A stretch of 64,000 nucleotides of DNA from Marsupella aquatica (lineage: Eukaryota; Marchantiophyta). The translations under genes were made by a program, and so were the position numbers. The notes beneath the pieces are model-generated. The model was given only the letters and a program-made list of their open reading frames with translations, ran no database searches and had not been told where the DNA came from. The DNA is taken from the NCBI GenBank assembly GCA_973895155.1, contig OZ316894.1:16120001-16184000 (forward strand), given 5' to 3'. Shown here in pieces: positions 1 to 11,084 of this stretch (its first letter is position 1; the number at the start of each line of letters is the position of its first letter).

Positions 1-665
1 CAGCATCACTCTGCAATTACATGAACCCCACAATTAGAACTGTCGTCTTCAAGTTTTCGCAGCTCAAAGTTACATCAAAACAATCACTTTGGCATAGATT
101 GACGAAGACGTTACCCCACGACAGCAATTTTGGCTGAGATCGGATCACCTGCCACAGCAAATGATCTAACAATGAGCAATTGAATGCTTCCCGTGACTAG
201 CCATTCTTTTGTAGCATCCTAGAATGTCTTGAATGATTCTAGAAAGACTCCCATCGAGAAACATACCAAACGACTATGGCTCAATAATTCAAGAACAGGC
301 AGTTAAGCCTACCAGATGTTGAAGTGTCCAAGGACTAGAAACTTTTGACGGGGTGATTGCCTCAAACTTTTGCCTATGTTGGCTGAATCAGAATACCATA
401 GCCTCCAGCCCCCACCTCCCAGAAATCCTTTTGAGTGTTTCCAAACAATTGACTGTCTGTCACGCTCAGCGCTAATTCCAATTTAATTTTAAGTCTTGCT
501 TCTAGAGCTGACTAGGGAGTCTCTACTTTCAGCTAGCTCCATCCTTGGTTCCTTCACGAAGAGCAATTCTTTCGGCAGACACGACAATTTAGAGCCCCCT
601 TTGAGACCATTGACTTGCCACAATGAAAATGGGGAGAAGGTGAGGAAAGAATGAGATGGGCATAC
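1..665. other. intronic sequence of the carbonic anhydrase gene
   Basis: The next conserved carbonic anhydrase blocks were looked for on the minus strand and not found, so this is most likely one long intron. A possible acceptor (TTGCAG) lies about ten bases from the left edge, but its phase does not join cleanly to the previous exon. Nothing else is recognised. Confidence 0.4.
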
Positions 666-1748
666 GATGTACCAAGTGGGCCTCCATTGGATAGCGCTCT
701 CCATCAAACGCATGCTCTGAAGGTGCATGAAAGTGAAATTGCAGTAGTTGCAACGTCTGACCTCTGACTCTCAGAAAGTTGTTCGCCTTCCCAAAACTGA
801 CCTGGACCAAAGATGATAGTTGATTCCTCGGAACAGGTCATAAAAGCACAACATGCTATCCGAAACGAACGGTACCCCAATTTGCATGGAGAGTTCCACA
901 GGTCAATCTGGATTAAACCTTAAATGAATAGAGGCCACGATCAACAAATGTTGCTCTCCTGTAGCCATCCTTTCTCCATGTAATTGACGACGAGGCAATC
1001 ACACAAAGGCTACAGTAGGACGGACCTGAATGGTACCGTGACCGGTGTTCTTTACGGAGACAATGCTGGGCGAATAAACGAAGTTCAGCACTCCCAGGGA
1101 TCCACCATCTTCGGTGTTGCTCGAGGTGATGTCCACGGGAGATTGCTTGGATCCGCTTTTGCACGTTCCTGTCCACATTGCAGGCCCACAGGGCCCTCCA
1201 TAGTCCCAATCCTCCGCTGCTGCAGCTTCCTCACACATCCTGCAGCACCCTAAGCCTGACCAGAGAGTGGACCCCCCTAACAGCAAGGCTCCCCTTCTTC
1301 CCCAATTTCGACCAGTAGGATGGAGGTTGCGGGCTTCATCGCTCGTCTCATAATGAGCCTTCGCCTCAGTTTCACCTCCTAATTTGCTTGCATTGACTGC
1401 TGTACCTCCTCCCCCGCTAGGAATTTTTCCCATGGGTCCCTCTTCTCTTGAGGCCCTACCTGAGTTTCTAGAGCAGGTTGTTAGAATCAGATTGTGGCTT
1501 GCAACCATTCGAGTTCTTTGTGCAGAACACACGGCTCGTCGTCCAAGATTCTGTGTCTTCAAGCTGGTTAAGAAATTGTGCCCAGAAGGAATCCCTAGTC
1601 TCAAACAATTGCCAGCATTTCTCGAGTACATTGAGGAGGGACTCCAAGAACGGTTCGCTTGCATTTGTGCCAATGCAGGCAGGATTCCACAGTTTGAGCG
1701 AGCGACAATTCTGCAGGATAAGTGACGATGGCCTATATCTACTGCCAT
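666..1748 (-). CDS. alpha carbonic anhydrase, N-terminal part; gene continues past the left edge
   Basis: Reversible hydration of CO2 by a zinc enzyme. Two exons are seen. Exon 1 (1748-1026, 241 codons) holds a long basic, Ser/Thr-rich presequence and then the family's first core block, around W-D-Y-G-G-P and QSPVDI. Exon 2 (801-666) carries FHFHAPSEH and EAHLVH, which supply all three zinc histidines and the active-site Glu. Donor and acceptor phases agree (CAG|GTCCG; CAG|GTCAG read after the junction; last donor GTATGC). The later blocks, including the Thr gatekeeper and the GSLTTPPC segment, are not in the window, so the 3' part lies to the left. Just before the core the presequence has twin arginines, a hydrophobic stretch and AAAAED, as in Tat-dependent thylakoid-lumen signals; Chlamydomonas CAH3 is a known lumenal alpha-CA. 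The start ATG at 1748 is the first in frame, but an upstream exon or an intron inside the presequence (possible acceptor near 1472) cannot be excluded. Confidence 0.8.
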
Positions 1749-2207
1749 GGAGGCGAAGTAGCACACAACACCGTGAGGTTCACTGCATTGCTGCTAAAGC
1801 GTCATGAAGTCCTGCGCCTTCCAAAGCGTGATGAATTGGGTTCAAATGCTGACTGCTGCTCTAACTGCTCAAGAAGACGATCATGATGGTGATACTGTAG
1901 CCAGGAGCTGATTTCTGGATATGGCGACAATGCGGTCATAATCCGATACACTTCTCTGGAGGGTTTGTGTTCACGAGGTCAATTTGTGGTGACAATCACG
2001 AAATTTGCAATCTTTTGGGACAGAGGAGTGTCACACAAAGAGGGGCAGCTCGTTTCAAGTGGTGTGAATGAGAAAATGTACCGTGTGAATCGCTGCATAA
2101 GCGATCCTCAGTCGAACGGCTGGTTCCCACGCGAAGGCCATCGTCATGAGAATCTTGGCAAGTCGCGGAGTACAAGATTACACTTCTTTGAATGAAAGAA
2201 AAGGGCC
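1749..2207. other. upstream region of the carbonic anhydrase gene, no gene seen
   Basis: Mixed-composition sequence 5' of the minus-strand carbonic anhydrase. It presumably contains its promoter and 5' UTR. No convincing exon or RNA gene is visible. Confidence 0.4.
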
Positions 2208-2670
2208 TTCTATTTTTGCACCTTTCAAAGCTTTACTACTAGTTTCGACGGTGATGGTTTACCTTAACTCGCGGGTAACTACAGTCCGTGAAGGTATTCG
2301 TTTTTTACCTTTCCAAAGTTTTACCTTCTCTCGCGGGTAACTCCGTAAGGTTGTACTTAGTTACCTTTCATAGTTTTACTAGTATAATGATGATGGTTTA
2401 CCTTAACTCGCAGGTGACATGAAGGTCTTGTTTTTTAACCTTTCAAAGTTTTACCTTCTCTCGCGGGTATTTGCATATGGTCTTACTTATTTACCTTTCA
2501 GAGTTTTCCTAGTATAATGATGATGGTTTACCTTAACTCGCGGGTAACTACATGAAGGTCTTCTTTTTGGACCTTTCAGAGTTTTACCTTCTCTTGCGGA
2601 TAGCTGCGTAAGGTCTTACTTATTTACCTTTCAGAGTTTTGCTAGTATCGATAGCATGAAGTTTTACCTT
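2208..2670. repeat. tandem repeat, ~130-140-bp unit, about 3.5 copies
   Basis: The phrase GATGGTTTACCTTAACTCGC recurs near 2252, 2392 and 2522. Between copies TTTACCTTTC..GTTTTACC and CTCGCGGGTA recur. Spacing is about 140 then 130 bases and the copies differ by small indels. No transposase or terminal repeats are seen. Confidence 0.85.
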
Positions 2671-3401
2671 ACTACACTGTCCATCGCAATTAGTGCTAGT
2701 CACACTAATTGCGACTAACACTAATTGAGTAGCCCTTCAAATTTTACGTCTCACATTATATCAGATGTCACTCTAATCACAGGTCACATGAAGTCAGTGA
2801 TTGTCATGATCCAGTATAAGTAAAATCAGTAGTACCATCCTCTCGGAGAACAGAGGTAAGTGCAAAGTAACAAAGGCGTGTGCATTATGTTGGGAAGATC
2901 ATCATGAGTATAAGAATTGAACAGCCATCTTGTCTGTGAGCCCGAAAAACCTCGGAAAGAACAAGCTCTTACTCCTGGTTGTCAACTTTTCGCAAAAAGA
3001 CATGAACAGCTTCCAGAATTGGCATCCTAACCCTACAAAACTTGCTGGAAGGGGGCCTTCCGATAGGTTGTATATTATCCAACAGCCAGAACAACTCAGA
3101 CACTATCAGGTTCTAGTGATTACTACTGCTCCCACCCCAATAGACATTAGTCCCTGTGACCGCTATGAGAAATCTCAAGAGGTGGCAGGTGAACCATTGT
3201 AAGTGGTGGACTAAGGACAAGAAAACTGTTGACAGTAATTATCTTAAGGAAAGAAACGGTGGTCACTTGCCCCTGTACAAACACCAAACACCATCAGTTC
3301 CTGCTCCGTGCTTGCATCCCTTTATCACAACTGCATACAGCCGCGTTCCAGAAACGAACAGATACCAACCGCTTAAGAAACAGGAGTTGGACGTAAGCCC
3401 C
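2671..3401. other. intergenic, downstream of SmE
   Basis: Contains the 3' flank of the minus-strand SmE gene. A short inverted pair around CAATTAGTG/CACTAATTG lies near 2695-2725. The plus-strand frames here resemble no known family and overlap the SmE 3' end, so no gene is called. Confidence 0.4.
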
Positions 3402-4945
3402 TTACGTGTTCATCATCAGTGTGATATTATCACCTTTGAGGAGAATTCGACCTGTAAGCAACACAGAAATGACAAAGAAAAAAGTGTCAGGACAATTGAC
3501 TCTCAAACTTATCGTGGTTCACGATCAACCACAGCAAACAACGTTTCCGGGGCAGCAACAATCTAATTTCACCTCTAGGAACCAAGCCATCGGATTAATA
3601 CCCTTTAGTTTTCATAAAGCCCTATGGACGACGACGCCTACAACATGATTTCTAATGAAAACATGACCTGATGCTCTATGGTGCTCTTCTGTCCACTAGT
3701 ATGCGGTGGGGACACTACACTAAATGAGTCAAGGGAAGCCTTCCCTTGTTGGGCCTAAGAGTATGCCTTCATCTACTCAATAAATCAAATAGAAAGGACT
3801 TCAAAAACAAGAGAACTGCAAGACTGACCAAGAGGTTTCCGCGTCTTCTTCTTTAAAGAGATTTCCTCGGCATCCTCGAGGACCAAATTCATGTATTCAT
3901 CAAAACCCTGCCAAAGATCCAACTTGTTATGACCTCCTTTGATATCTGTCTAGAAACAATACGTGAAGACTGTCAATCTGAAGCACAGACCGATCAAAGG
4001 AACCCGTAATAAACCGAAAAAATAAGAAATTGACGACACGACAGAGTAAGGAAGGTCTTACGATGATGCGTCCCTCTATTCTGAGGTCCTTCTGCTCGAA
4101 CAACCAAATCTGAATCCTTGATTTCTGTACCAACAAGAACAGAAATAAGGATTGACATGTTAAAAATGCTTGCTTGCTGGACGAATAGTGACAACTTGGC
4201 AATAAGCCAGGACGTTAGAATGATCTTCAAATGTGGGAACCAACATTAGTACCTTGTAGCTGCAGATTATAAAATAATGGGAGTTATTTCGATATCATGT
4301 GATTAAACGACGGTATGGGACGTCAACCTCGACAGCATATAAAACAAAACCACATGTGTAGTGTCCTGGAATCCCGGGCCCGACCTTCACAAAACTAGGA
4401 TAATCTCAAGGGAACAACAATCAACAGTGACCAATGACTAAGAGCAGAGAGGTCAACCTAAAACCTAAACCTGGACATTCATGTTTCAACAGCTCAACAC
4501 ATCGAAAGAACTAGTCAGCAAGCATGAGCTGAACAGCGAGGGTAAGGTTCAGCAATTAACAGATAACTTACACTTTGCAGAAACCGAAAAATCAAATTCT
4601 GCACATATATATTCCGAGATAGAGGAGCCCCCAGCCCGCCGTCCAAGTTACGAAGCCACATGAAACAACCATTGAACCAACGACAGTCGTCAAGAAGTCA
4701 GAAACGTAATGGAAACCACGAGAACCAGCACGAAGAAATAAAACGTGACCAAATGAGGAGACAAGGACATAAACGTGAGCACCGAAGTGCCATGCTATGA
4801 GCTGCGGTACAGTAACAACGACAACCCAGAAGAGGGACCCCGAAATACAGCGAGAAATTCACGAGCACACAACTATTCAGACACAGTTTTACAAAAAACG
4901 TACGATCGGTTGGGTCATAATCCGCTGCACTTTGGTGGTCGCCAT
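3402..4945 (-). CDS. SmE: small nuclear ribonucleoprotein SmE
   Basis: Core Sm-ring subunit of the U1, U2, U4 and U5 snRNPs, acting in pre-mRNA splicing. Five short exons: 4945-4904 (starts [14 protein letters not shown]), 4598-4572 (NLIFRFLQS), 4124-4062 ([17 protein letters not shown]), 3907-3829 ([18 protein letters not shown]) and 3451-3402 ([15 protein letters not shown], stop TAA). All introns are GT-AG and the phases fit. The spliced product is 86 residues, close to the ~88-92 usual for SmE. Both Sm motifs are present: Sm1 includes [10 protein letters not shown] and Sm2 includes KGDNI. The 27-nt second exon and the split of the conserved PIN motif between exons 1 and 2 explain why no long frame exists here. 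The start is the first ATG and matches the family start. Confidence 0.95.
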
Positions 4946-5969
4946 GATTGCCGAGCGATGTGAGGCCTCTCTTTAACAAATTGCTGTCCGCCCGTCCGCA
5001 GGGCCCTTGTCCGTAGCAAGAAATCGCACGGAACAGGGTGATAACGAAACCGGAGAGGTTCTTAATTATTTTCAGCTGCTTGTTCGACACTAATAACCGG
5101 GAGTCGCGATCGCCACAGACAAGTTCAACTGACCTGCAGAAGCAATCATTTCAGAAATTTCAGTAAGTCAAATTCGAAGAACACTGAATGCTGGAAAAAC
5201 CCGTACACAGACAGAGTGTTTAGAAAGCTAAGATTTCTGTGCTGGGCATTGACAAATGCTTATCCCAACTGTAGTAGCGAACGAAAACGAGACACAGTTT
5301 TAGTAGACCTAAGAGTTATACGCGGGAGCTTGAGAACATGCTGCGACCTAGTTGCAAACGACCTGAACGTGACAGTGTTAATTGATAAATAGAGCTAAGA
5401 GGGTTGCTCTTCGGAGCTGTAACAAAACGCTTCAACCTGCTGTAGTTGCCGAACGAATTGACGAATCAAACGAGCGCTCCCAGACACCGAGTAAGAGATG
5501 GAGAAGGGCAACAAGAGGCAACACTCCCGCATGAACACTAGAACGAACACTAGAACGCCCAACGAGAGGCAACTCTCCTAGGGCGTGTCAATGTTGCACC
5601 CCGGAAGCAGCGTAATCTTTAAGCGTAATGTTTAAGGTTTTTACTTTTTCGCCCCGAGCGGCCAATGTCGACTCTATCATGGAGAAGGTGATCAAAATTT
5701 TCTTTATCCGATTTTATTGTAATATTTTCCTAACCGTTAGATCTCCCTAGACTTAAGGAGGACGGTTAGATTCTGACTAATGGGGCCTGTAATTAGGTGG
5801 GCTAATGAGACAGAGACACAAATGCTCCCCGGAAGAGTGGAGGGCGGGAGGGATGCACATACCCTTTGTGGGAGGGGAAAATGTAGGCCATTACTTTTGA
5901 AACAAGCTTTTTAAGTGGATGGCCACTAAAGTTCTATATAACACTAGCTCAATACACGTGCATTGCACA
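4946..5969. other. intergenic, SmE upstream region
   Basis: Holds the SmE 5' UTR and promoter region. Short direct repeats occur (GAACACTAGAAC twice near 5534-5555). No exon, RNA gene or mobile element is recognised. Confidence 0.4.
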
Positions 5970-6241
5970 AAAGATGTCGTGTTGGTCAAGATGTCATTGA
6001 GACAAAGGATGTCGTGTCGTCGGCCAAGAAGTAGTTGAGAAAAAAGATGTCGTGTTAGCCAAGACATTGTTGAGGAAAAACATGTCATGCCAGTCAAGAC
6101 GTCGTTGAGAAAAAAGATGTCGTGTTAGCCAAGACATTGTTGAGAAAAAAGATGTTGTGTTGGCCAAGATGTCATTGAGGAAAAATGATGTCATGTCGAC
6201 CAAAACGTCATTGAGACAAAAGATGTCATGTCACCCAAGAT
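5970..6241. repeat. minisatellite, ~35-bp unit, about 8 degenerate copies
   Basis: Successive units share GATGTCGTGTTRGCCAAGA followed by a CATTGTTGAG-like part and an A-rich end. Unit length is about 35-36 bases. A solo LTR interrupts the array at 6242. Frames across it only reflect the repeat. Confidence 0.85.
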
Positions 6242-6586
6242 TGTTGAGCATAGACGATAATCGCAACGGCAAGCCCATGAATCATCCAACACACAAGAGT
6301 CGACACAGAAAGATACATGGTTCACCTCCATATGAGGCTACGTCCATGGGAACACACAAGAACTTTATTGCACTCTCGACCGACCGGCCATACCAAGCAT
6401 CCACAGCGCAAGCTCTCCCTATCTCTCAACTATCTTCGTAACAATGAACCTGAGTTCTCACTCTCCAAGCAAACACCGCTTGGGTATAGAGTGTGCACAA
6501 CATGACTAACCTAACTAAGTCTGCGACTAATATTAGCCTTAACTACGGTACAGTCGTTACTCTAGACCTAGAAGTAAATCCTAACA
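6242..6586 (-). mobile_element. solo LTR of a Ty1/copia element (family A)
   Basis: This 345-bp copy begins TGTTGAGC and ends CTAACA. It is clearly alignable to the LTRs of the full element at 19355-25580, though more diverged, especially in its last 130 bases. It is flanked by a perfect 5-bp duplication AAGAT (6237-6241 and 6587-6591). No internal region is present, which points to LTR-LTR recombination. Its orientation matches the full element. Confidence 0.93.
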
Positions 6587-6900
6587 AAGATGTAATTATG
6601 TGAAAGATGTCATAAAGTAAAAACATGTCATTAAGAAAAAAAAATCATTTCGCCAAAGATGTTGTTATGTGAAAGATGTCGATAAGAAAAAAAGTCATTT
6701 AGCCAAAGATGTTCTTATGTGAAAGATGTTGTGAAACAAAAAGATGACGTTAAGAAAAAAGAAGTTGATTTGCCAAAGATGTCGTCAAGGAAAAAGATGT
6801 TGTGTCGGCCAAGATGTCATTTCGCCAAAGATATCATGAAGTAAAAGTCGTTGTTAGAAAAAAGGGTCATTTCACTCAAGATATTGTTATGTGAAAGATG
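6587..6900. repeat. continuation of the GATGT minisatellite
   Basis: Degenerate units built on CCAAAGATGTTGTTATGTGAAAGATGT alternate with runs of A. It lies between two solo LTRs and was evidently one array with 5970-6241 before the insertions. Confidence 0.75.
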
Positions 6901-7236
6901 TGTTAGATATTGCTCTAGGCTTGTGACTCATGAGCTAACCACAGTTAGTCTAACTCGGGTTAGGACTTAGCTAATGTTAGCGGTAGTGCATATAGCCAGG
7001 GCTGATGCTAGACCCTGGTGGAACTTAGGCTCATTGTTACGGAGCTAGTTGAGAGATAGGGAGAGCTTATGCTGTGGATGCTTGGTATGGCCGGTCGGCC
7101 TAGAGTGCAGTAAAGCTCTTGTGTGTTCCCGTGGACGTAGCCTCATGTGGAGGTGAACCACAAATCTCTCTGTGTCGACTATTGTGCGTTGGATGGTTCA
7201 TGGGCTTGCCGTTGCGAATGTCGTCTATGCTCAACA
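6901..7236 (+). mobile_element. solo LTR of the same copia family, opposite orientation
   Basis: This 336-bp copy begins TGTTAGAT and ends CTCAACA. It is the reverse complement of the family-A LTR. A perfect 5-bp target duplication AGATG flanks it (6896-6900 and 7237-7241). It is closer to the full element's LTRs than the neighbouring solo LTR is. Confidence 0.94.
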
Positions 7237-7900
7237 AGATGTTGTGAAATAAAAAGCCAAGGAGGGAAGGAGCGAGTCGACCAAGAGTTAGAGTTGTTGC
7301 GGCTTGATGCTGTTGTTGAGGCTTGATGCTGTTGTCGCGGCTGGATGTTGTTATCGCAGATCGAAGCGGCGGCATGGTTTTTCTGATCCTTTGTCTTTGT
7401 CTTTGTCTTTGTCTTTTTCTTTTTCTTGTTTTGTTTTTCTGGTTTTATTTTTTTGGTTTTGTTTTTCACTCAAAATGCCGCATCTGAATAACTACCACTC
7501 TATAAATTGGCGTAACGTTATATTATAAGTTTAGGGTTTAGCAAAGATGGTCGTTCTGTTGCTGTCCCTTCAATCCCCGTCTGTTGCATAAAAGATGTCG
7601 TTTAGTTAAAAATATCATTACGATAAAGATGTTGTATGTTGAGAAATATATCCTGGTGCAAAAGATATTGTTGAATAAGAGAATTTATTTGTTCAAATAT
7701 ATTGCACAAAAAATGCTGTTGAGTAAACGATATCATTGTGCAAAATAGGGGCTATAGCAGCCACAAAAGTTTGATAAAATGAACATTTTTCTTTATTTTT
7801 CCCTTTCTTTTTTTTCTTTTTTCTCCTTGCACAAAAAATATTATTGAATAAAAGATGTCATTGCACAACAGACTGGCTATGAGCACCACAAAAGGATAAC
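7237..7900. repeat. mixed simple and degenerate repeats
   Basis: Includes a ~24-bp repeat around GGCTTGATGCTGTTGTTG (about 7293-7360), a TTTGTC/TTTTTC microsatellite (about 7383-7470), and scattered AAGATGTC/AAAGATATTG units (7571-7890) that continue the minisatellite in weaker form. No gene seen. Confidence 0.7.
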
Positions 7901-9080
7901 AAAATAAGAGGTGTTGTTTTTCATCATTTTTCTCTTTTTTTTACCTTATTTTTCTTCTGGTCCTACTCCCCCCCCTTCCCCTCCTTTTCAATATTTTTGG
8001 TCTCCCCTTTTTCTCATTCATCATCATCACTCCACTGGGCCCCTCCCCCCCCCCCCACCCATGCAAGGCTGGAGCCCTCAGTGGGCTGCCCTACATTGCG
8101 AGCGTGCCCCTGGCTCACCCGACACCATACCATCCATGCCTGCCTGCCATGCTCATTACTATGTCTTTGGGCCTTGTTGCTTTTGTTTTGGCATTGATAT
8201 TTTGTTTTTGGGTATTGAAAATGACAGTGCAAATGGCTATAAAAATCACCACAAATATTGGGAGAAAATTTTTCAATTGATTAGCGTATGCAATATTCTA
8301 TTGACTAAAATACTATCTGCAATTAAACTACTACTTACTTGCATATGAGTGTGTACAATATTTCCTTGCATGGAACATGGAGGGAGGATACTCCTTGATA
8401 CTCATGCTTGTGTTAAAGTCTTTCATTTTTTTGTGTCTCATTTGATTCTTTCTTGCTTGGATAATGGTGCAACTATTTTGAGTCACATTAAACTAAATTC
8501 ACACTTTGGTTTATTCGTTATCTTTGACCAGATTTTTCAATCTTTGTGCCCTACAAATTTGAATGACAACCACTACATTCTTTGGCGCAACCTCTTATTA
8601 TAGTTCTTGATTGCCAAAAGGCAAAAACACTGAACCTGGGGACATTGTCCCAATGGCAAAACAGACCAATAAAGGAGGGCGAAAGAAGGGGAAAACACTA
8701 TTGTAAAGTTGAAATTTCTTCCATGACCACAAGTTAGGATTTTCCCTTCACTCTTCCTTTCACCAGATCTCATGGCTAGGGGAATTTAAATCCAATAGCC
8801 ATAATGAGTTCCCTCCAAAAGTGCATTTTGTATAGGGAACCATGAGGGAAAAAGGCGGGATTGGACTTTAGAGTGTTTAGATATGACATTAGGTTTGGAT
8901 GTGAGAGTTACTTGCTAGGATATGTGGCACATGAATATCAAACCTAGCATAGGAGAACCAATTTCCACCTATTGTAGCTTTGCCTGGTCTAATGTGGAGA
9001 CGGGATGATATAAAATATAGAGGACATATTCATCCCAATCTTTTTGTCACCAAAGGCCCTCACTATCCTTCATTGGGCAG
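7901..9080. other. intergenic, pyrimidine-rich start, no gene seen
   Basis: The first 160 bases are strongly T- and C-rich, with a near-pure C run around 8045-8057. The stretch near 8600-8780, read on the minus strand, has the CCTCCTTTATTGG-like text also found in the element-tail fragments at 9440-9500 and 57310-57420, so it may be an old retroelement 3' end. No coding family recognised. Confidence 0.35.
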
Positions 9081-9335
9081 AGGCAGTTGGTTTAGGGCTT
9101 CTAGTCAAATCGCTCTTCACTAACCCCCTATGTTATTCACTCTGGAGCTCTATCAAGCTCTACCAGAGGCGGTTGGTTTTAGGGCTTCTAGTCAAACACC
9201 TCTTCACTAACCATCTATGTTGCTCACTCTGGAGCTCTACCAAGCTCTACAATAGGCGGTTGGTTTTAGGGCTTCTAGTCCAATCACTCTCCATGACCCC
9301 CCTATGTTGTTCACTCTGGAGCCCTACCAAGCATT
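9081..9335. repeat. tandem repeat, 86-87-bp unit, 3 copies
   Basis: AGGCGGTTGGTTTTAGGGCT starts units at 9081, 9167 and 9254. Each runs through CTCTTCACTAACC and CACTCTGGAGCTCTACCAAG. Because the unit is near 87 bases, a frame stays open through it and repeats every 29 residues; that is not evidence of a protein. Confidence 0.9.
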
Positions 9336-9466
9336 TCTTTATGTAGCGAAGTAGGGCTTTTGTTTCTTAACCTTTCCAGCTTTGGGATTTCCCTTGTTGC
9401 ATTTCTTTATGTAGCGAAGTAGGGCTTTTGTTTCTTAACCTTTCCAGCTTTGGGATTTCCCTTGTT
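9331..9466. repeat. perfect tandem duplication, 68-bp unit, 2 copies
   Basis: The unit starting GCATTTCTTTATGTAGCGAA at 9331 is repeated from 9399 with no visible difference and ends CCCTTGTT. It directly follows the 86-bp array. The lack of divergence implies a recent duplication or an assembly artefact. Confidence 0.93.
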
Positions 9467-11084
9467 TTTAGGTTGTTTTCCCCCTTTATTGGGTTTTGGC
9501 CTTTACGATCATGGCTTCTAGTTAGTCGTGGTTGTATACATAATGGCCCTGTTTTGTTTGTTTTTTACTACTTCAAAAAAAGCAACAAGCCAGCATCCAT
9601 TAGGATCCGCTAATACAGTAGATTAATTATTACTGTGTACCTACAGTAGTACTCTTCAATGGACAGCGCCCCATCCCGCCCTGCCCTGCCCTGCCGTAGT
9701 GCCGTGCATCCCTCTAGGCTCCCGTAGCTTTTAGCCTACCCCCAACCCTACGCTCCCCTCCCCAGCCGCCTCCATAGCTCCGTCCCTCGTCGGTCCTTCC
9801 TTGTCCGACTCTGGCCAAGTGTGCATTCGCACCTTTTACGATGGATCCGGGTTTCATGCGAGATCCCTTTTACTCCTGCCGGCCTGCAAAAAGCAGCAGT
9901 CGCATCAAACCCGCCCCTGTCCCGCCCCCGCCCAGTCCCGTCCCTCCCGCCTCCTTTCCTCCGACCCTGCTCCGCCCTGCCCAGACCGAGGCCCGAGGCT
10001 GCAGGCAAGGGAACAATGAGGGAACAATCATGTACGAATGATTCCGAAGGAGAAGGTCGAGAACAGAGAGCAATGAGTCAATCTTCACCCAAATTCTCAA
10101 AGTCTCAGACCCCAACACCAGTCCTAGACACCGACAGAGAAATTTACAGAGTGATGGCGTTTTAAAATCTGGCTGACCCAATTGCAGTGGGCCTTCCTTC
10201 CAAACACGCAACATTTCACGGCGACGTAATGGGGTTTTTTTTGTCGTCGTGGGATGATTGCTGATGATGGTGGCCTTCGAAGTCGAGTGATGGAACAGAC
10301 AGACGAACTGATGGTGGGATGATGATGAGACGCGAAATGCGAAGCTAGCCGGGAGCAAAAGGGTTTCGATTACAGAGACAACGTTCTAGTGATGGTGCTT
10401 CGTCGGACAGAAGTTTGATCGGCGGCGAACGTTTGAACGATAGCCGGATGCAATAATGTTGTGATCGTCGGCTCCGGCCTGGGAGGTTGCTGATGAGAAC
10501 ACAGGAGACCAGGAGGCTCTTGGCGTGGCGGGTGGACTCGTAGGTGATCAGACAATTTGTTCTAGTAATGCAATGATCGATTAGTGTACCTCCCTGGAAG
10601 AGAAGAAGGGTAGTGTAGTCCCGTTGGAATTGGTTACAAGCGAGGGAGGGCGGCATGGCCGGTTCATGATAGACAGATAGAGAGGAAGCGAGCTGCTTCT
10701 CCGTCTGCCACCAAGGTTTTCACGAGTCTGTCTGTCAGTAGTCGGGATTAGGAAATGCTGTGATTTTGAGCTGCAGTACTCGGATGGTCCTCCTTCGAAT
10801 GTTCCTGGTGCTGAGCGAGTTTGATGGTACATCGATTCTTGTCTGGATGAAGGAGGTGACCTAATTGATGACTGTATTTTCGAAAATGGTTGTGGTCCCA
10901 CGGCTGAGAACGAGGGCCATAGACAGAGCACGCGTCAGCAAGGGCGGGCTTCGAACCCTGGTTTATCCGTCGTGAACGAGGGAGGGAGGATGCGACTGAC
11001 CCTACCCTTGGGGAATGACTAGGGATTGTTCCTCCTCTTGTTAAGCAAGGCTTTTTCGTCTGAAAATTGAGGCAAGTGGTTCTT
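9467..11084. other. upstream region of the DnaJ gene, GC-rich, no gene called
   Basis: 9660-9990 is C-rich with CCCTGCC repeats; 10200-11000 is more balanced. Open frames on both strands match no known family. This is likely the promoter and long 5' UTR of the gene starting at 11085. The in-frame stop at 11061 limits the coding start on that side. Confidence 0.4.

Noticed and set aside
5970-7236. Regular short repeats that could suggest a CRISPR array
   Set aside because: The repeats are degenerate, contiguous, without unique spacers, and in a eukaryotic nuclear context with introns and LTR retrotransposons.
9044-9346. A 100-codon frame with 29-residue internal repeats
   Set aside because: The periodicity comes from an 86-87-bp DNA tandem repeat; there is no splice support, and its neighbours are non-coding repeats.
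10935-10965. A tRNA-like T-arm (GGTTCGAA) on the minus strand
   Set aside because: No matching acceptor, D-arm or anticodon arm could be laid out at the right spacing.
11067-11084. A start for the DnaJ protein six codons upstream of 11085
   Set aside because: The codon at 11067 is TTG, not ATG; the first ATG after the in-frame stop is at 11085.
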